Positions 26,915 through 35,478 of a stretch of DNA of 64,000 nucleotides are shown here, one piece after another (position 1 is the first letter of the stretch; each line of letters starts with the position of its first letter). The DNA comes from Thalassotalea marina (lineage in GTDB: Bacteria > Pseudomonadota > Gammaproteobacteria > Enterobacterales > Alteromonadaceae), in NCBI RefSeq assembly GCF_014656435.1, contig NZ_BNCK01000004.1, positions 186,001 through 250,000 on the forward strand. The letters run 5' to 3'. The translations under genes were made by a program, and so were the position numbers. Below the pieces are notes generated by a model. It was not told the DNA's origin. It saw nothing but the letters and a program-made list of their open reading frames with translations, and did no database searches.

Positions 26915-28345
26915 TTAACGCTTTTTAAGTTTTTCCAATTGATCTATCGCATTTTTATTTTGAGGATTAAGTTTTAAACTATGTTGATAGTTTTTTATCG
27001 CTAAATCTATTTGACCTGCTTCCATATAGGCTTCAGCTAACGAGTCATAGGCATCAAACGAATCGCTAAAATACATGACCTGAAAGTTAAACATCTCAAT
27101 CGCAAGTTGAAACTTTTTCTGGCTTAGCAATTGATAACCTTTATAGTTAATAGTGCTTTCAAATAGTTTGATATCACCTTTATTGACCAACTCTTTTGCA
27201 CTTGAAAAGCCTTTATTCAACGCAACATCGATAACTTCATTTGTAAACAAATAGCTTTCTATAAATGGTGTACTACCTGTGAGTTGTTTACGAATAAAAT
27301 AGCGCACATCGTAAAAACCTTGCTCGGCATCTCGATTGGTTAAGAGAAACACTTTATAACCTAAATCTTTATATACACTCCACTCTGTTCCAACGCCAAA
27401 ATGCCCTCCACTGTGACCAAAGATTTGATGGCCATTAGATTCAAAAAATTGCATACCATTGCCATATGACGCTTCGGGACTTGTTCGATTTAGTAATATC
27501 GGTAAGGTGTCTTTGCTTAACAATTTGTGGCTTAACAGTGCTTTAACAAATGCATTTAAATCATCTACTGTTGTAAAACCACCACCTGCCGGACCACCTT
27601 TAACTGAACCGAGTAAGGTGTTAATTCTCCAATTATTTGGCTTGATATCTGATAATGTATAGCCTTGCGCCGCGTCGGCCACAGGATGGTCGCGGTCAAA
27701 ATTTCCTGTATTAACTATTCCTGCCACGTCAAATATATGGGATTTAATATAATCATCATACTGTTCACCCGATAGTTTTTCGATGATTAAACCTAAGATA
27801 ACATAACCAGAATTTGTGTAGGAAAACTTAGCGCCTGGGGTAAAATTTAATGGCTCATTTTGATAAAGCGAAGCTAAATCGTCGATATTTCGATAGAGAT
27901 CTTTAGAAGATTCATAATACTTGGCGGTCATATAGTTAGGGATACCGCTAGTGTGATTTAACAATTGTTGAATCGTAACTGAGTTTCTCACCACCTCATT
28001 TGGATAATTTGGCAGAAATTTTCCAACCGTATCACTCAAGGATAACTTTTTTTGTTCCAAAAGTTGCAATATCGCGATGGCAGTAAAGGTTTTACCTATT
28101 GATGCAAATGAAAACTTGGTCGATGGTTTATTGGCGACACTTAAACCTATGTGTGCATATCCGTAGGACTCTTTTAAAACAATGTTATCGTCTTTGGTGA
28201 TTAATACCACGCCACTGAATTTATCTTGTTGATGCAATGTTTCTATATAGCTTTTAATGGCTTTTATATTTTCATCTACAGAAACCTGATTTGCATAACA
28301 GTTAAAAGTTAGGATCGATAAAACTAAAATAAATAGATTTTTCAT
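26915..28345 (-). CDS. Exported beta-lactamase-family serine hydrolase with TPR tail
   Basis: About 476 residues from ATG 28345, preferred over the in-frame ATG at 28375 because it puts a Sec signal (MKNLFILVLSILTFNCYA) at the very start and leaves AAGGA upstream. The penicillin-binding fold motifs are SIGK (SxxK nucleophile), YTNSGY (YxN) and FGHSGG (the third motif, in place of KTG). The last ~100 residues form TPR-like helices (AYDSLAEAYMEAGQIDLAIKNYQHSLKLNPQN). Such proteins are periplasmic esterases or D-amino-peptidases rather than resistance enzymes. It is co-transcribed with the upstream marR gene. Confidence 0.88.
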   Translation of the reverse strand: MKNLFILVLSILTFNCYANQVSVDENIKAIKSYIETLHQQDKFSGVVLITKDDNIVLKESYGYAHIGLSVANKPSTKFSFASIGKTFTAIAILQLLEQKKLSLSDTVGKFLPNYPNEVVRNSVTIQQLLNHTSGIPNYMTAKYYESSKDLYRNIDDLASLYQNEPLNFTPGAKFSYTNSGYVILGLIIEKLSGEQYDDYIKSHIFDVAGIVNTGNFDRDHPVADAAQGYTLSDIKPNNWRINTLLGSVKGGPAGGGFTTVDDLNAFVKALLSHKLLSKDTLPILLNRTSPEASYGNGMQFFESNGHQIFGHSGGHFGVGTEWSVYKDLGYKVFLLTNRDAEQGFYDVRYFIRKQLTGSTPFIESYLFTNEVIDVALNKGFSSAKELVNKGDIKLFESTINYKGYQLLSQKKFQLAIEMFNFQVMYFSDSFDAYDSLAEAYMEAGQIDLAIKNYQHSLKLNPQNKNAIDQLEKLKKR

Positions 28346-28361
28346 AGTACAAGTGTCCTTA

Positions 28362-28847
28362 TTAAAGCTTTTCAAAGCGTGTTAACAAACTTTCATTATT
28401 GAGAGCGTCAATGGCTGACTCTAATAAAGCATGAATATCAACTCCTAACTCTGTAGATAATCCACAAAATAGTTCTCGTATTTTTTCACTTTGTTCTGTT
28501 AACAATTGAACTTGTTTTTCCCCCTGCTCTGTTAATGAAAAAACTTTGCATCTTTTGTCATTTGGATCACTTTCTTTGGTAATGAGATTAAGTTGGTGAA
28601 GCTTAGGAAGCTTTTGATTAACCAGTTGGTGAGACTGATGTAATGCTTTTGATAAATCGGCTAATGATATTATTTTGTGTTTTTTAATCATCGCCATTAT
28701 TGAGCTTGATTTTACGGGAATTATAATGCCCAAAGACTCATATACTGGCGTCATTTGTACACTGATCAGATTGCCAAAATCGGTGGACACTTTACCAGTA
28801 AAAAGCATGTTTTGTAGCAACAAATTATTAGTCAAACTATCGTTCAT
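28362..28847 (-). CDS. MarR-family repressor
   Basis: A 161-residue regulator with a winged helix (ISLADLSKALHQSHQLVNQKLPKLHQLNLI) and the wing DPNDKRCKVFSLTEQG. MarR proteins are dimers that repress their own operon until a ligand binds. Here a perfect 28-bp palindrome lies 13 bp before the ATG and overlaps the -10, so autorepression is likely. The serine hydrolase gene follows after 16 bp and would be co-regulated. Confidence 0.9.
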   Translation of the reverse strand: MNDSLTNNLLLQNMLFTGKVSTDFGNLISVQMTPVYESLGIIIPVKSSSIMAMIKKHKIISLADLSKALHQSHQLVNQKLPKLHQLNLITKESDPNDKRCKVFSLTEQGEKQVQLLTEQSEKIRELFCGLSTELGVDIHALLESAIDALNNESLLTRFEKL

Positions 28848-28860
28848 TTAAGTACCTCAG

Positions 28861-28888
28861 AAATATCCGCAATATGTTGCGGATATTT
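28861..28888. promoter_or_regulatory. Perfect palindromic operator upstream of marR
   Basis: AAATATCCGCAA-TATG-TTGCGGATATTT has 12-bp perfect arms with a 4-bp centre. It covers the predicted -10 of the marR promoter. Size and place fit a MarR dimer site. Confidence 0.85.
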
Positions 28889-28905
28889 GCACGCTTTTTC
28901 TAAGT

Positions 28906-28911
28906 TGTCAA
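28906..28911 (-). promoter_or_regulatory. -35 of the marR-hydrolase promoter
   Basis: A perfect TTGACA on the minus strand, 17 bp before AAATAT (28883-28888), which lies inside the operator palindrome. Confidence 0.65.
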
Positions 28912-29153
28912 ATAATGAACAGAAAAATGAATTAAAAGCAGATAATAGTTAGATCTTCTAACCTATCGATATGTTGATTAACTATTTGTTATTATTTAAA
29001 AAAATAGATGTGTAAAATAACTGGTATGGACTTAATTAAATTGACAAAGCTTTGAAAACAGCAAAGTAGTCAAAAAGTTTTATCTCTAATAGCCTATCTG
29101 GAGCAAACATAAACATAAAATCGCAATCATAAAGAATTTTGACTAGTGTCGTC

Positions 29154-29612
29154 TTATAAAGTCTTATCTTTCAAAAACCTATTTTCATTCTGCTTATTAG
29201 GTAACATACATGTCTCGTATTTGCCAAACAACGAATATCTATTGAGGGCGATACGGTCGTATAGCCAATTTCTTAAACTTTTTGGTATAAGCTTAAAAAC
29301 ATATAACAGCCGCCATGGCAAACCGAGTTTATGCACAACTTCTAAAAAGGCATCACTTTTATCAAATGGCTTACATCCTTGAACATACAACATGGTGTCA
29401 AATTGTTCTGTTGGCATATTAAAGTGTTTTAAAATGGCCTGACCTTCTGATGATTGAACACTACAAAGCTTAAAACGGTGTTGCGTATCATACTTAATGA
29501 TAAAGTGGCTCCATGCGTTACAAAGCTTGCAAACGCCATCAAACAATATAACGCAATCATTTTCCCGCATGTGTGGTGGATATTCGTTTTGATTGTACTT
29601 GCCCGATTGCAT
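29154..29612 (-). CDS. DCC-family (DUF393) thiol-disulfide oxidoreductase-like protein
   Basis: A 152-residue protein with the defining N-terminal motif DGVCKLCNAW (CxxC after FDG) and the downstream block LYVQGCKPFDKSDAFLEVV and LPWRLLYVFKLIPKSLRNWLYDRIA. Predicted cytoplasmic or membrane-peripheral thiol protein. Its redox partner is unknown. It is the last gene of a six-gene minus-strand operon, 12 nt after a DoxX-like gene. DCC and DoxX proteins are often encoded together. Confidence 0.88.
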   Translation of the reverse strand: MQSGKYNQNEYPPHMRENDCVILFDGVCKLCNAWSHFIIKYDTQHRFKLCSVQSSEGQAILKHFNMPTEQFDTMLYVQGCKPFDKSDAFLEVVHKLGLPWRLLYVFKLIPKSLRNWLYDRIALNRYSLFGKYETCMLPNKQNENRFLKDKTL

Positions 29613-29624
29613 AATTTTCCTTTT

Positions 29625-30023
29625 TTACGCAGTAACTACTTCATTTTTGTCTTTAAACTCGTTTAACAAAATCAAACTAAAGCCAATTAGCGTAATGTTG
29701 GTAGTAACTGGGTTAAATGCTTCAATGAGAATGTGAGGCTGTAATACGGCGACAAAAACTAATAAACCAGCAAGCCCAACAATATTTAACACATTAAATA
29801 CTTTTGTTTTATAAAAAACAAAAAACATCAGGCCAAAGATAACCTCACCAACTCCAGCAGCTTTAGTGACAAAATAAGATAAATCATCTGACAAGCCAAT
29901 ACTTGCCGTCATCAGTTTTTCTAACGGTGCTATGTGCACGAGTTTGGGAAAAATGCCATGATAAAGCCAGCTAAATGAAATAATGAATCTGGCAATTTGA
30001 ATCGTTGATAGGTTTAATTTCAT
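29625..30023 (-). CDS. DoxX-like four-helix membrane protein (copy A)
   Basis: 132 residues with four hydrophobic helices and the DoxX-like N-terminal signature IARFIISFSWLYHGIFPKLVHIAPLE. The family is linked to membrane redox chemistry, but no reaction is established for this branch. It is 8 nt from the second DoxX-like gene (copy B), to which it is distantly similar in layout. Confidence 0.82.
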   Translation of the reverse strand: MKLNLSTIQIARFIISFSWLYHGIFPKLVHIAPLEKLMTASIGLSDDLSYFVTKAAGVGEVIFGLMFFVFYKTKVFNVLNIVGLAGLLVFVAVLQPHILIEAFNPVTTNITLIGFSLILLNEFKDKNEVVTA

Positions 30024-30031
30024 AAGGTTTT

Positions 30032-30418
30032 CTATATCTCATCTGCTTTGCTGTTATACAGATAAATGATTAGGACGATAATTGGCAAATTCTTAGTAAC
30101 TGGCCCAAATGGATGTAGCCAATAACTTGGATCTATTATCGTTAACAGTAAGGTATAAACAACTATAACTGCAACTTGTAATGCGCAACATAGTTTGATT
30201 CGAAATGAAGTTAAAAGCCATACCCCAAGCATGATATCTAAAGTACCACCGCCAATTAACACTATATCAGCTAAAGTGCCGGTGATGTTGGCACTACCTA
30301 AAATCTGATAACCAATTTCTGGCAAGAAGAATATTGATGTTAGTCCAGTAAAAATCCACAAAAAAGCCAATGAATATATTGCTGCCTTATTTAATGTTTC
30401 TTGGCTAATTGGTTTCAT
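30032..30418 (-). CDS. DoxX-like four-helix membrane protein (copy B)
   Basis: 128 residues with four hydrophobic helices. YSLAFLWIFTGLTSIFF in helix 1 and a short conserved loop SYWLHPFGPVTKNLPII near helix 4 mirror copy A's FNPVTTNITLI, indicating related folds. It sits in the operon between DUF2269 and copy A. The function is unknown. Confidence 0.78.
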   Translation of the reverse strand: MKPISQETLNKAAIYSLAFLWIFTGLTSIFFLPEIGYQILGSANITGTLADIVLIGGGTLDIMLGVWLLTSFRIKLCCALQVAVIVVYTLLLTIIDPSYWLHPFGPVTKNLPIIVLIIYLYNSKADEI

Positions 30419-30428
30419 TGATATCCCC

Positions 30429-30902
30429 TCAAGCGACAGGAAATGGTTTGAAGACCATTAACCAGAAGATCGCCAAGATAGCAATAAACGCAGGTATACC
30501 AAGTAATGTCCAAGTTCTCATCAAAGATTTGAATTCAGGTACCACTTTATTCGAGTCGACAGAAACTTTAGCTAATGCTCGCAGTCGATACTGAATACAA
30601 AGTACAGGTAGCCAACAAACACCTATAAAAGCGAATAAGCCAATCACCCAGTAGAACCACGGAGAGTTAAATGAATAGCCTTGCAGGTTCATCAATAAAA
30701 CTCCTGTTGTTACTTGAGTGATCACCGCCGGAGTGGTGAAAAGCCAATCTCCAAGAATAACATGTTGTGCGGTTATATAAATCGCCTGAGGGTTGTTGGA
30801 TCTATTAACCATAAACATAAAAAAGGCAATACCCGCGCCAGTGCCTGTCACTACTACGGCAGCCAATATATGGATGAGTTTTAACGTTAGATAATACTCC
30901 AA
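30429..30902 (-). CDS. DUF2269-family integral membrane protein
   Basis: 157 residues with four hydrophobic helices beginning LTLKLIHILAAVVVTGTGAGIAFFM, the His-containing helix typical of DUF2269. The internal SLMRTWTLLGIPAFIAILAIFWLM is also family-like. The start is TTG at 30902 with AGGTG six bases upstream. It lies 8 nt from the saccharopine-dehydrogenase-like gene. No reaction is known. Confidence 0.8.
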   Translation of the reverse strand: MEYYLTLKLIHILAAVVVTGTGAGIAFFMFMVNRSNNPQAIYITAQHVILGDWLFTTPAVITQVTTGVLLMNLQGYSFNSPWFYWVIGLFAFIGVCWLPVLCIQYRLRALAKVSVDSNKVVPEFKSLMRTWTLLGIPAFIAILAIFWLMVFKPFPVA

Positions 30903-30910
30903 TGTGTCAC

Positions 30911-32026
30911 CTATAATTGCTCTTCAAAATGGATATCTAGTGCTTCGAAAAATGGTGCAAAATCATTTAGCTCAAATAAGCCGACACAAGGCTTAGCGCC
31001 AGTTTCAGTATTACTACCCTCTAGTAGTTTTTGAGCAAGAATGATTGTCGATAATGTTGGAATATATGGCCCATTTCCTTTGGGTGCATACAAGGTCCAT
31101 TTGATGGTCTTTTCTTTTCCATTTTGATCAATCCCTTTCAGTAAAACTTCCATTGCGCCTTTGTCTGTGCCAAAGGGCAAAAACAAGTTACTTGTGGCGA
31201 CAATTGATTTAGCCAGAGGTGCCCAGTTTTTTACTAAACCTCTTTTGGCTAAGGCTGCCATGCCAACCATGGTTTGATGCAAAACGGATAGCTCTAGACC
31301 CGCTTGAAAGCTAACTCGCTCAAGAACACCATAGCGCTCTGGGAATAGTTCTAAATCCGGCACATCAACGTTAGCTAACCGTCGGTTGCCAACAAAGCCA
31401 CCAAAATCATTAACTTTTGAGTCCATCCAACCAAAAACATCCTGCCACCGACCGTCTTTAAATACATTTATTGGGTGACCAGTGTACGAGAGTATTGCTT
31501 CTACTGTCGCTAAACCGCGTTCCGCTTTGTTTCCAGGAGCTATGGCTAAATCAATGGATGTTAATTCTGTGAATTGCTCTTGATAGTGATCGATAACGGT
31601 TGAAGAGAGCCCAGGAACAGAGCTCGCACCGCTAACGGCCAAGACACCTTTTTCTTTAGCTGATGTGTTAAGCTCAGCAATATCGCAAACAAAACGGCGA
31701 TCATCTGCCAAGTCAATGTAATGAGCACCTGCTGCAATACATGCTTTGGGTACTCGGTAATCTTGCCCCTGAAATGGTCCACTGGTGTGGATCACTAGGA
31801 AAGGTGATAGCGCTTTTAATCGCTCTTCGAAATCAGCAGCAAAAATATCGACTACCAGAAGCTCCAATGTTGCTACTGAATTGACTTTTAATTGATTAAT
31901 ACAGTCAACTGCCTTGTTTTGATTTCTGCCCGCAACATAAATGGTTATGCCATCGGTGCTGGCAAGGTTTTCAACGATACGCTTACCAAAATTTCCATAT
32001 CCACCAAGAACGACTACTTTTTTCAT
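30911..32026 (-). CDS. Saccharopine dehydrogenase-like NAD(P) oxidoreductase
   Basis: 371 residues starting VVVLGGYGNFGKRIVENLAS (Rossmann GxGxxG-type nucleotide site at residues 5-15), followed by VIHTSGPFQGQDYRVPKACIAAGAHYIDLADDRRF, the hallmark of the Sacchrp_dh_NADP family. True lysine-pathway activity is unlikely given the membrane-protein neighbours. A lipid or isoprenoid ketone/hydroxyl substrate is a more plausible guess. The start overlaps the upstream gene's stop by 4 nt. Confidence 0.85.
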   Translation of the reverse strand: MKKVVVLGGYGNFGKRIVENLASTDGITIYVAGRNQNKAVDCINQLKVNSVATLELLVVDIFAADFEERLKALSPFLVIHTSGPFQGQDYRVPKACIAAGAHYIDLADDRRFVCDIAELNTSAKEKGVLAVSGASSVPGLSSTVIDHYQEQFTELTSIDLAIAPGNKAERGLATVEAILSYTGHPINVFKDGRWQDVFGWMDSKVNDFGGFVGNRRLANVDVPDLELFPERYGVLERVSFQAGLELSVLHQTMVGMAALAKRGLVKNWAPLAKSIVATSNLFLPFGTDKGAMEVLLKGIDQNGKEKTIKWTLYAPKGNGPYIPTLSTIILAQKLLEGSNTETGAKPCVGLFELNDFAPFFEALDIHFEEQL

Positions 32027-32526
32027 TTAATTTTTCCTTTTAAATGCCAAGCGATGCCAAAATAAATGGCTGCACCAATTAAACCACTGTATAGACAAAC
32101 TTTGTGTAACATCGACACAGAGACGATTTCTAAAAACTGATTGTCAAACATAAAGGGAAAAAAAGGTTCAACGTCTGCATGCATAATACTGTCTAACAAT
32201 ACATGACTATAGCTACCGATAACTGCACTTAAATACACAACCCACCAACTAATTGATATTGGTGCACCGTTTTCCGTGATTCTTAGTATTTTTAGGCCAA
32301 GTTCTGATAAATACTTTCCAGACAGTGCTGCAAAAATCGCAATCAATGTTGCACCAACATAGGTATGGGTAAAGCCATGCAAATGTCCCTCACCCGTAAT
32401 CAGCACTATTAACGGTTGAATGTCCATTACAATTTGTGTCCAGCCAAATACCATTAAACTGAAACTACCTTTTAACAGTGACTTTATTAGTATTCCTGGG
32501 CCCATATGAAATGGCGTAAATGGCAT
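32023..32526 (-). CDS. DUF4184/YdjM-like membrane protein
   Basis: 167 residues with four to five hydrophobic helices. It begins MPFTPFHMGPGILIKSLL and contains HGFTHTYVGA and YSHVLLDSIMHADVEPFFPF, the His/Asp pattern of the YdjM-like 'metal-dependent hydrolase' membrane family. First gene of the six-gene operon running left to 29154. The activity is not established. Confidence 0.78.
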   Translation of the reverse strand: MPFTPFHMGPGILIKSLLKGSFSLMVFGWTQIVMDIQPLIVLITGEGHLHGFTHTYVGATLIAIFAALSGKYLSELGLKILRITENGAPISISWWVVYLSAVIGSYSHVLLDSIMHADVEPFFPFMFDNQFLEIVSVSMLHKVCLYSGLIGAAIYFGIAWHLKGKIK

Positions 32527-32756
32527 CTCGTAAATATCCTATTTATTTTGGTCAAATGGAGCTTTTTAAAGATTTGTTTTTGCTCTTAGGCACATCAAGT
32601 TAAAGTTACAAGGTAACCCATTTGATGTCTAGCAAAGTGTGGGAAGTTCATTGCACTATTTAATATCAAAACAAAGACATAAGACAAAACTGAGGTGTTT
32701 CACTCAATCTGTAAATTAAAGTATTAAGAATTGTGGATTACGAAGTGTTTGAAAGC

Positions 32757-32780
32757 AAAAAGCCCGCTATAAAGCGGGCT
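32757..32780 (-). terminator. Terminator of tRNA-Ser
   Basis: Seven-bp GC-rich stem AGCCCGC / GCGGGCT with a 6-nt loop. Read on the minus strand it ends in a T-run, directly after the tRNA. Confidence 0.85.
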
Positions 32781-32789
32781 TTTCTTATA

Positions 32790-32880
32790 TGGCGGTGAGA
32801 TAGGGATTTGAACCCTAGAAGGGCTACAAACCCTTGCCGGTTTTCAAGACCGGTGCTTTCGACCACTCAGCCATCTCACC
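32790..32880 (-). tRNA. tRNA-Ser(UGA)
   Basis: A 91-nt class II tRNA with encoded CCA. The acceptor arms are GGTGAGA / TCTCACC, the D-loop GGCTGAGTGGTCGAAAGC, the anticodon stem CCGGTC-TTGAAAA-CCGG with anticodon TGA, a long variable arm (AAGGGTTTGTAGCCCTT) and the T-loop GGGTTCAAATCCC. All serine identity features are present. Confidence 0.97.
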
Positions 32881-32911
32881 TGAAAACATGTCTTGCTTGA
32901 AGACGGTGCGA

Positions 32912-32940
32912 ATATTAAAGTGTCAGTTATCGCTTGTAAA
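32912..32940 (-). promoter_or_regulatory. Promoter of tRNA-Ser
   Basis: Minus-strand TTTACA (32935-32940), a 17-bp spacer, then TAATAT (32912-32917). It would start about 25 bp before the tRNA 5' end. Confidence 0.7.
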
Positions 32941-33017
32941 GCATTTATTTTAAAGAATTGGTTCGTTTGCTAATAAAATAAACACTTTGCGCATTCAAAC
33001 AACAAAAAGAGTTTTAA

Positions 33018-33611
33018 ATGGACAAAGAACAACCATGTCGATGCCATTGGGTTGACCTTTCTAAGCCTGACTATGTCGCATATCACGATAATGAATGGGG
33101 TGTCCCTGTTCACGATGACGATAAATTATTTGAGTTTTTAACACTTGAATCTGCTCAAGCGGGTTTAAGTTGGTACACCATATTAAAAAGAAGAGACGAA
33201 TATCGAAAAGCGTTTGCTAATTTTGACGTAAACAAAGTTGCAACTTTCAACGAACAGGATGTAGAGAAGTTGATCCAAAACTCAGGCATTATTCGTAACA
33301 GAAAGAAGATAGAAGCGGCAATTAACAATGCCGTAAAGTTTATTGAAATACAGCAAGAGTTTGGCAGCTTCAGTAAATATATGTGGTCGTTTGTTGATCA
33401 TAAAACGTTAGTGCGAGACATCAACTCTCCTGATGACTATTTAGCAACCAACAACATTTCAGATAATTTTAGTAAAGATTTGAAAAAGCGTGGGTTTAAA
33501 TTTGTTGGTTCTACAATCTGTTACGCTCACTTACAAGCATGTGGTGTGATAAACGATCACGCTAATAACTGTTATAGAAAATTACAAATTATTAACCAGT
33601 TTAATCAATAA
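33018..33611 (+). CDS. tag: DNA-3-methyladenine glycosylase I
   Basis: A 197-residue repair enzyme that excises 3-methyladenine from DNA. The N-terminal zinc-binding CRCHWVDLSKPDYVAYHDNEWG and LFEFLTLESAQAGLSW are diagnostic of Tag. The C-terminal Cys/His ligands of the zinc snap are visible (CYAHLQACGVINDHANNC). The length fits (187 in E. coli). It is a single gene after the tRNA on the opposite strand. Confidence 0.96.
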   Translation: MDKEQPCRCHWVDLSKPDYVAYHDNEWGVPVHDDDKLFEFLTLESAQAGLSWYTILKRRDEYRKAFANFDVNKVATFNEQDVEKLIQNSGIIRNRKKIEAAINNAVKFIEIQQEFGSFSKYMWSFVDHKTLVRDINSPDDYLATNNISDNFSKDLKKRGFKFVGSTICYAHLQACGVINDHANNCYRKLQIINQFNQ

Positions 33612-33722
33612 AGACGTAGATATTTGCATTAGCTGTGTCATAATATGTCGCCGAGGCACTTGAACTTTTTGATTTGTGCCTCATCTATACAAATATAACT
33701 AAAGTTCTTAGAGGAATGTTTT

Positions 33723-34391
33723 ATGCAACCTAACACGAGTTTTCAAACGGCGAGCCATAGCTCAGCGATTGAAATTAATAAGGTATTAAAAAACACCTAT
33801 ATGTTATTGTCTATGACATTAGCGTTTAGTGCGGTAACAGCAGGTGTGGCTATGGCAATGAATTTGTCACATATGGCCGGATTAGTAATGACACTAATTG
33901 CTTTTGGTTTATTATTTGTGGTTAACAAACAAGCCGACAAAGCAAGCGGTATCTTCTGGATCTTCGCCTTCACTGGTTTAATGGGCGCTTCATTGGGTCC
34001 TATTCTTAACCATTACTTAGCAATGGCTAATGGTGGTTCGTTAATCATGCAAGCTTTAGGCGGTACTGCATTAATTTTCTTTGCTTTATCTGGCTATGCA
34101 CTAACAACTAAAAAAGACTTCTCGTTTATGGGCGGTTTCTTGATGGTTGGTTTGATTGTTGTATTAGTAGCAGGTATTGCCAATATCTTCTTCCAAGTAC
34201 CAGCTCTTTCATTAGCGTTAAGTGCAGCAATCATCATGATCATGTCTGGTTTGATTCTTTTCGATACCAGCCGCATCATTCACGGTGGTGAGCGTAACTA
34301 CATTAGAGCAACTGTGGGCCTATACTTAAATATTTACAACATCTTCACTAGTTTGTTGCATTTATTAGGCGCACTTAACAGTGACGATTAA
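33723..34391 (+). CDS. Bax inhibitor-1 / YccA-family membrane protein
   Basis: 222 residues with seven hydrophobic helices. The family block FDTSRIIHGGERNYIRATVGLYLNIYN near the C-terminus contains the Asp residues of the BI-1 di-aspartyl pH sensor region. E. coli YccA of this family is a substrate and modulator of the FtsH protease. AGAGGAATGTTTT precedes the ATG, and a strong terminator follows. It is directly before the tus genes, as in many gammaproteobacteria. Confidence 0.93.
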   Translation: MQPNTSFQTASHSSAIEINKVLKNTYMLLSMTLAFSAVTAGVAMAMNLSHMAGLVMTLIAFGLLFVVNKQADKASGIFWIFAFTGLMGASLGPILNHYLAMANGGSLIMQALGGTALIFFALSGYALTTKKDFSFMGGFLMVGLIVVLVAGIANIFFQVPALSLALSAAIIMIMSGLILFDTSRIIHGGERNYIRATVGLYLNIYNIFTSLLHLLGALNSDD

Positions 34392-34416
34392 TATTCTGTA
34401 AAAAATCGAATATAAT

Positions 34417-34447
34417 AAAAAGCCTCGTTTTTAACGGGGCTTTTTTT
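34417..34447 (+). terminator. Terminator after the BI-1 gene
   Basis: AAAAAGCCTCG / CGGGGCTTTTT stem (one G-T pair) with a long T-run, 26 bp after the stop. Confidence 0.88.
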
Positions 34448-34462
34448 ATTGTTGAGGTCTAT

Positions 34463-34837
34463 GTGAAAAACATTGCATTATTAGTGACAACGCCACCAAA
34501 CAGCCATTTAACAAAAACAGCGTATCAATTTGCCCTAGATGTATTGGCAAGCGAACACCACTTAATTGGGGTTTTCTTTTACCAACAAGGCGTAATAAAC
34601 GGTGGTAAATATATCAGCTTTCCATCAGATGAAGTCAACGTGCAACACTTGTGGCAAGAGTTAAACAAAGATCATCAATTATCATTACATTTGTGTAGCA
34701 CTGCCGCTGAGAAATTTGGTTTATTTCCAGCAGAGCTTGTAAACCCAGAAACCGAGCTTGCCGAAGGTTTTTCTCTATCTGGGCTTGGAGAGCTGGCAGC
34801 CCTTATCAATAAAGCAGATAAATTGGTACAACTTTAA
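34463..34837 (+). CDS. tusD: Sulfurtransferase TusD
   Basis: 124 residues of the DsrE/TusD fold. The GTG at 34463 is the start: the ATG two bases earlier is out of frame and meets a stop at once, and TGAGG lies upstream. The persulfide-carrying Cys is in HLCSTAAEKFG near residue 79. TusBCD takes sulfur from TusA and passes it to TusE for 2-thiouridine at tRNA U34. The stop overlaps the tusC start (TAATG). Confidence 0.94.
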   Translation: MKNIALLVTTPPNSHLTKTAYQFALDVLASEHHLIGVFFYQQGVINGGKYISFPSDEVNVQHLWQELNKDHQLSLHLCSTAAEKFGLFPAELVNPETELAEGFSLSGLGELAALINKADKLVQL

Positions 34838-35196
34838 TGACAAACACAATTGCAATTTTAAACACACGTGCGCCCTTTTCTCACACTAACGCAAAAGAAG
34901 CATTAGATGTTGCATTAATTACCGGAACGTACGAAATCCCAACATCACTTTATTTTTCAGGCGATGGTGTTTGGCAACTCATAAACAACCAAAAGCCAAG
35001 TGAATTAGCCGTTAAAGATTTCTTAAAAACTTTTGCTGCGCTGGAGTTTTATGACATTGAAGAAATCTACGTGGATAAACCCAGTTTAGAACAAAGAGGT
35101 TTAGCTGCTAATTTCCATATAGACAATGTCACCGTATTAGATGAATTATCTTTCGCAAATTCATTAAAACAACATTCTATTATACTTAGTTTCTAA
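34837..35196 (+). CDS. tusC: Sulfurtransferase complex subunit TusC
   Basis: 119 residues with the DsrF/TusC pattern (LNTRAPFSHTNAKEALDVALITGTYEIPTSLYFSGDGVW in part). It is a structural partner in the TusBCD hexamer. The active Cys is not needed in this subunit, and none is seen at the TusD position. It overlaps tusD by 1 nt and is 1 nt from tusB. Confidence 0.94.
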   Translation: MTNTIAILNTRAPFSHTNAKEALDVALITGTYEIPTSLYFSGDGVWQLINNQKPSELAVKDFLKTFAALEFYDIEEIYVDKPSLEQRGLAANFHIDNVTVLDELSFANSLKQHSIILSF

Positions 35197-35197
35197 T

Positions 35198-35476
35198 ATG
35201 ACAACTTTACATTTGATCAGAGAATCATCGTCTCAAAAAGATTTTTCAACTTATATTAGTTTAGTCAGTACCAATGACAGTATCGTATTACTAGATGACG
35301 GCTGTTACAACGCTAACAGTCACTGGCTAACTAAGCTCAATTTTAAAAATTTATACGTAATCGAGCGCCATGCTAGCGCACGAGCCATCCCACTGGGTGA
35401 TAATGCGAAGTCCATAACAAGCGACACACTTGTAGATTTAATTTGCCAACATAACAACTCTATTACCTGGAATTAA
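35198..35476 (+). CDS. tusB: Sulfurtransferase complex subunit TusB
   Basis: 92 residues, DsrH/TusB family. [11 protein letters not shown] at the start and [10 protein letters not shown] mid-protein are typical. It completes the TusBCD set, 2 nt before tusE. Confidence 0.93.
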   Translation: MTTLHLIRESSSQKDFSTYISLVSTNDSIVLLDDGCYNANSHWLTKLNFKNLYVIERHASARAIPLGDNAKSITSDTLVDLICQHNNSITWN

Positions 35477-35478
35477 AC

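Larger units (their letters stand above)
28848..29153. other. 306-bp gap holding the marR promoter
   Basis: It contains the MarR operator and the -35 (both listed separately). To the right of 28912 I see only AT-rich sequence before the 3' end of the DCC-protein gene, with no gene and no clear terminator. Confidence 0.5.

Noticed and set aside
26915-28345. Antibiotic-resistance beta-lactamase
   Set aside because: The SxxK/YxN/HSGG arrangement with a TPR tail fits general serine hydrolases. Resistance is not supported.
21611-32880. Genomic island bounded by the recombinase and tRNA-Ser
   Set aside because: No repeat of the tRNA 3' end near the recombinase is seen, and the gene content is mixed without phage genes.
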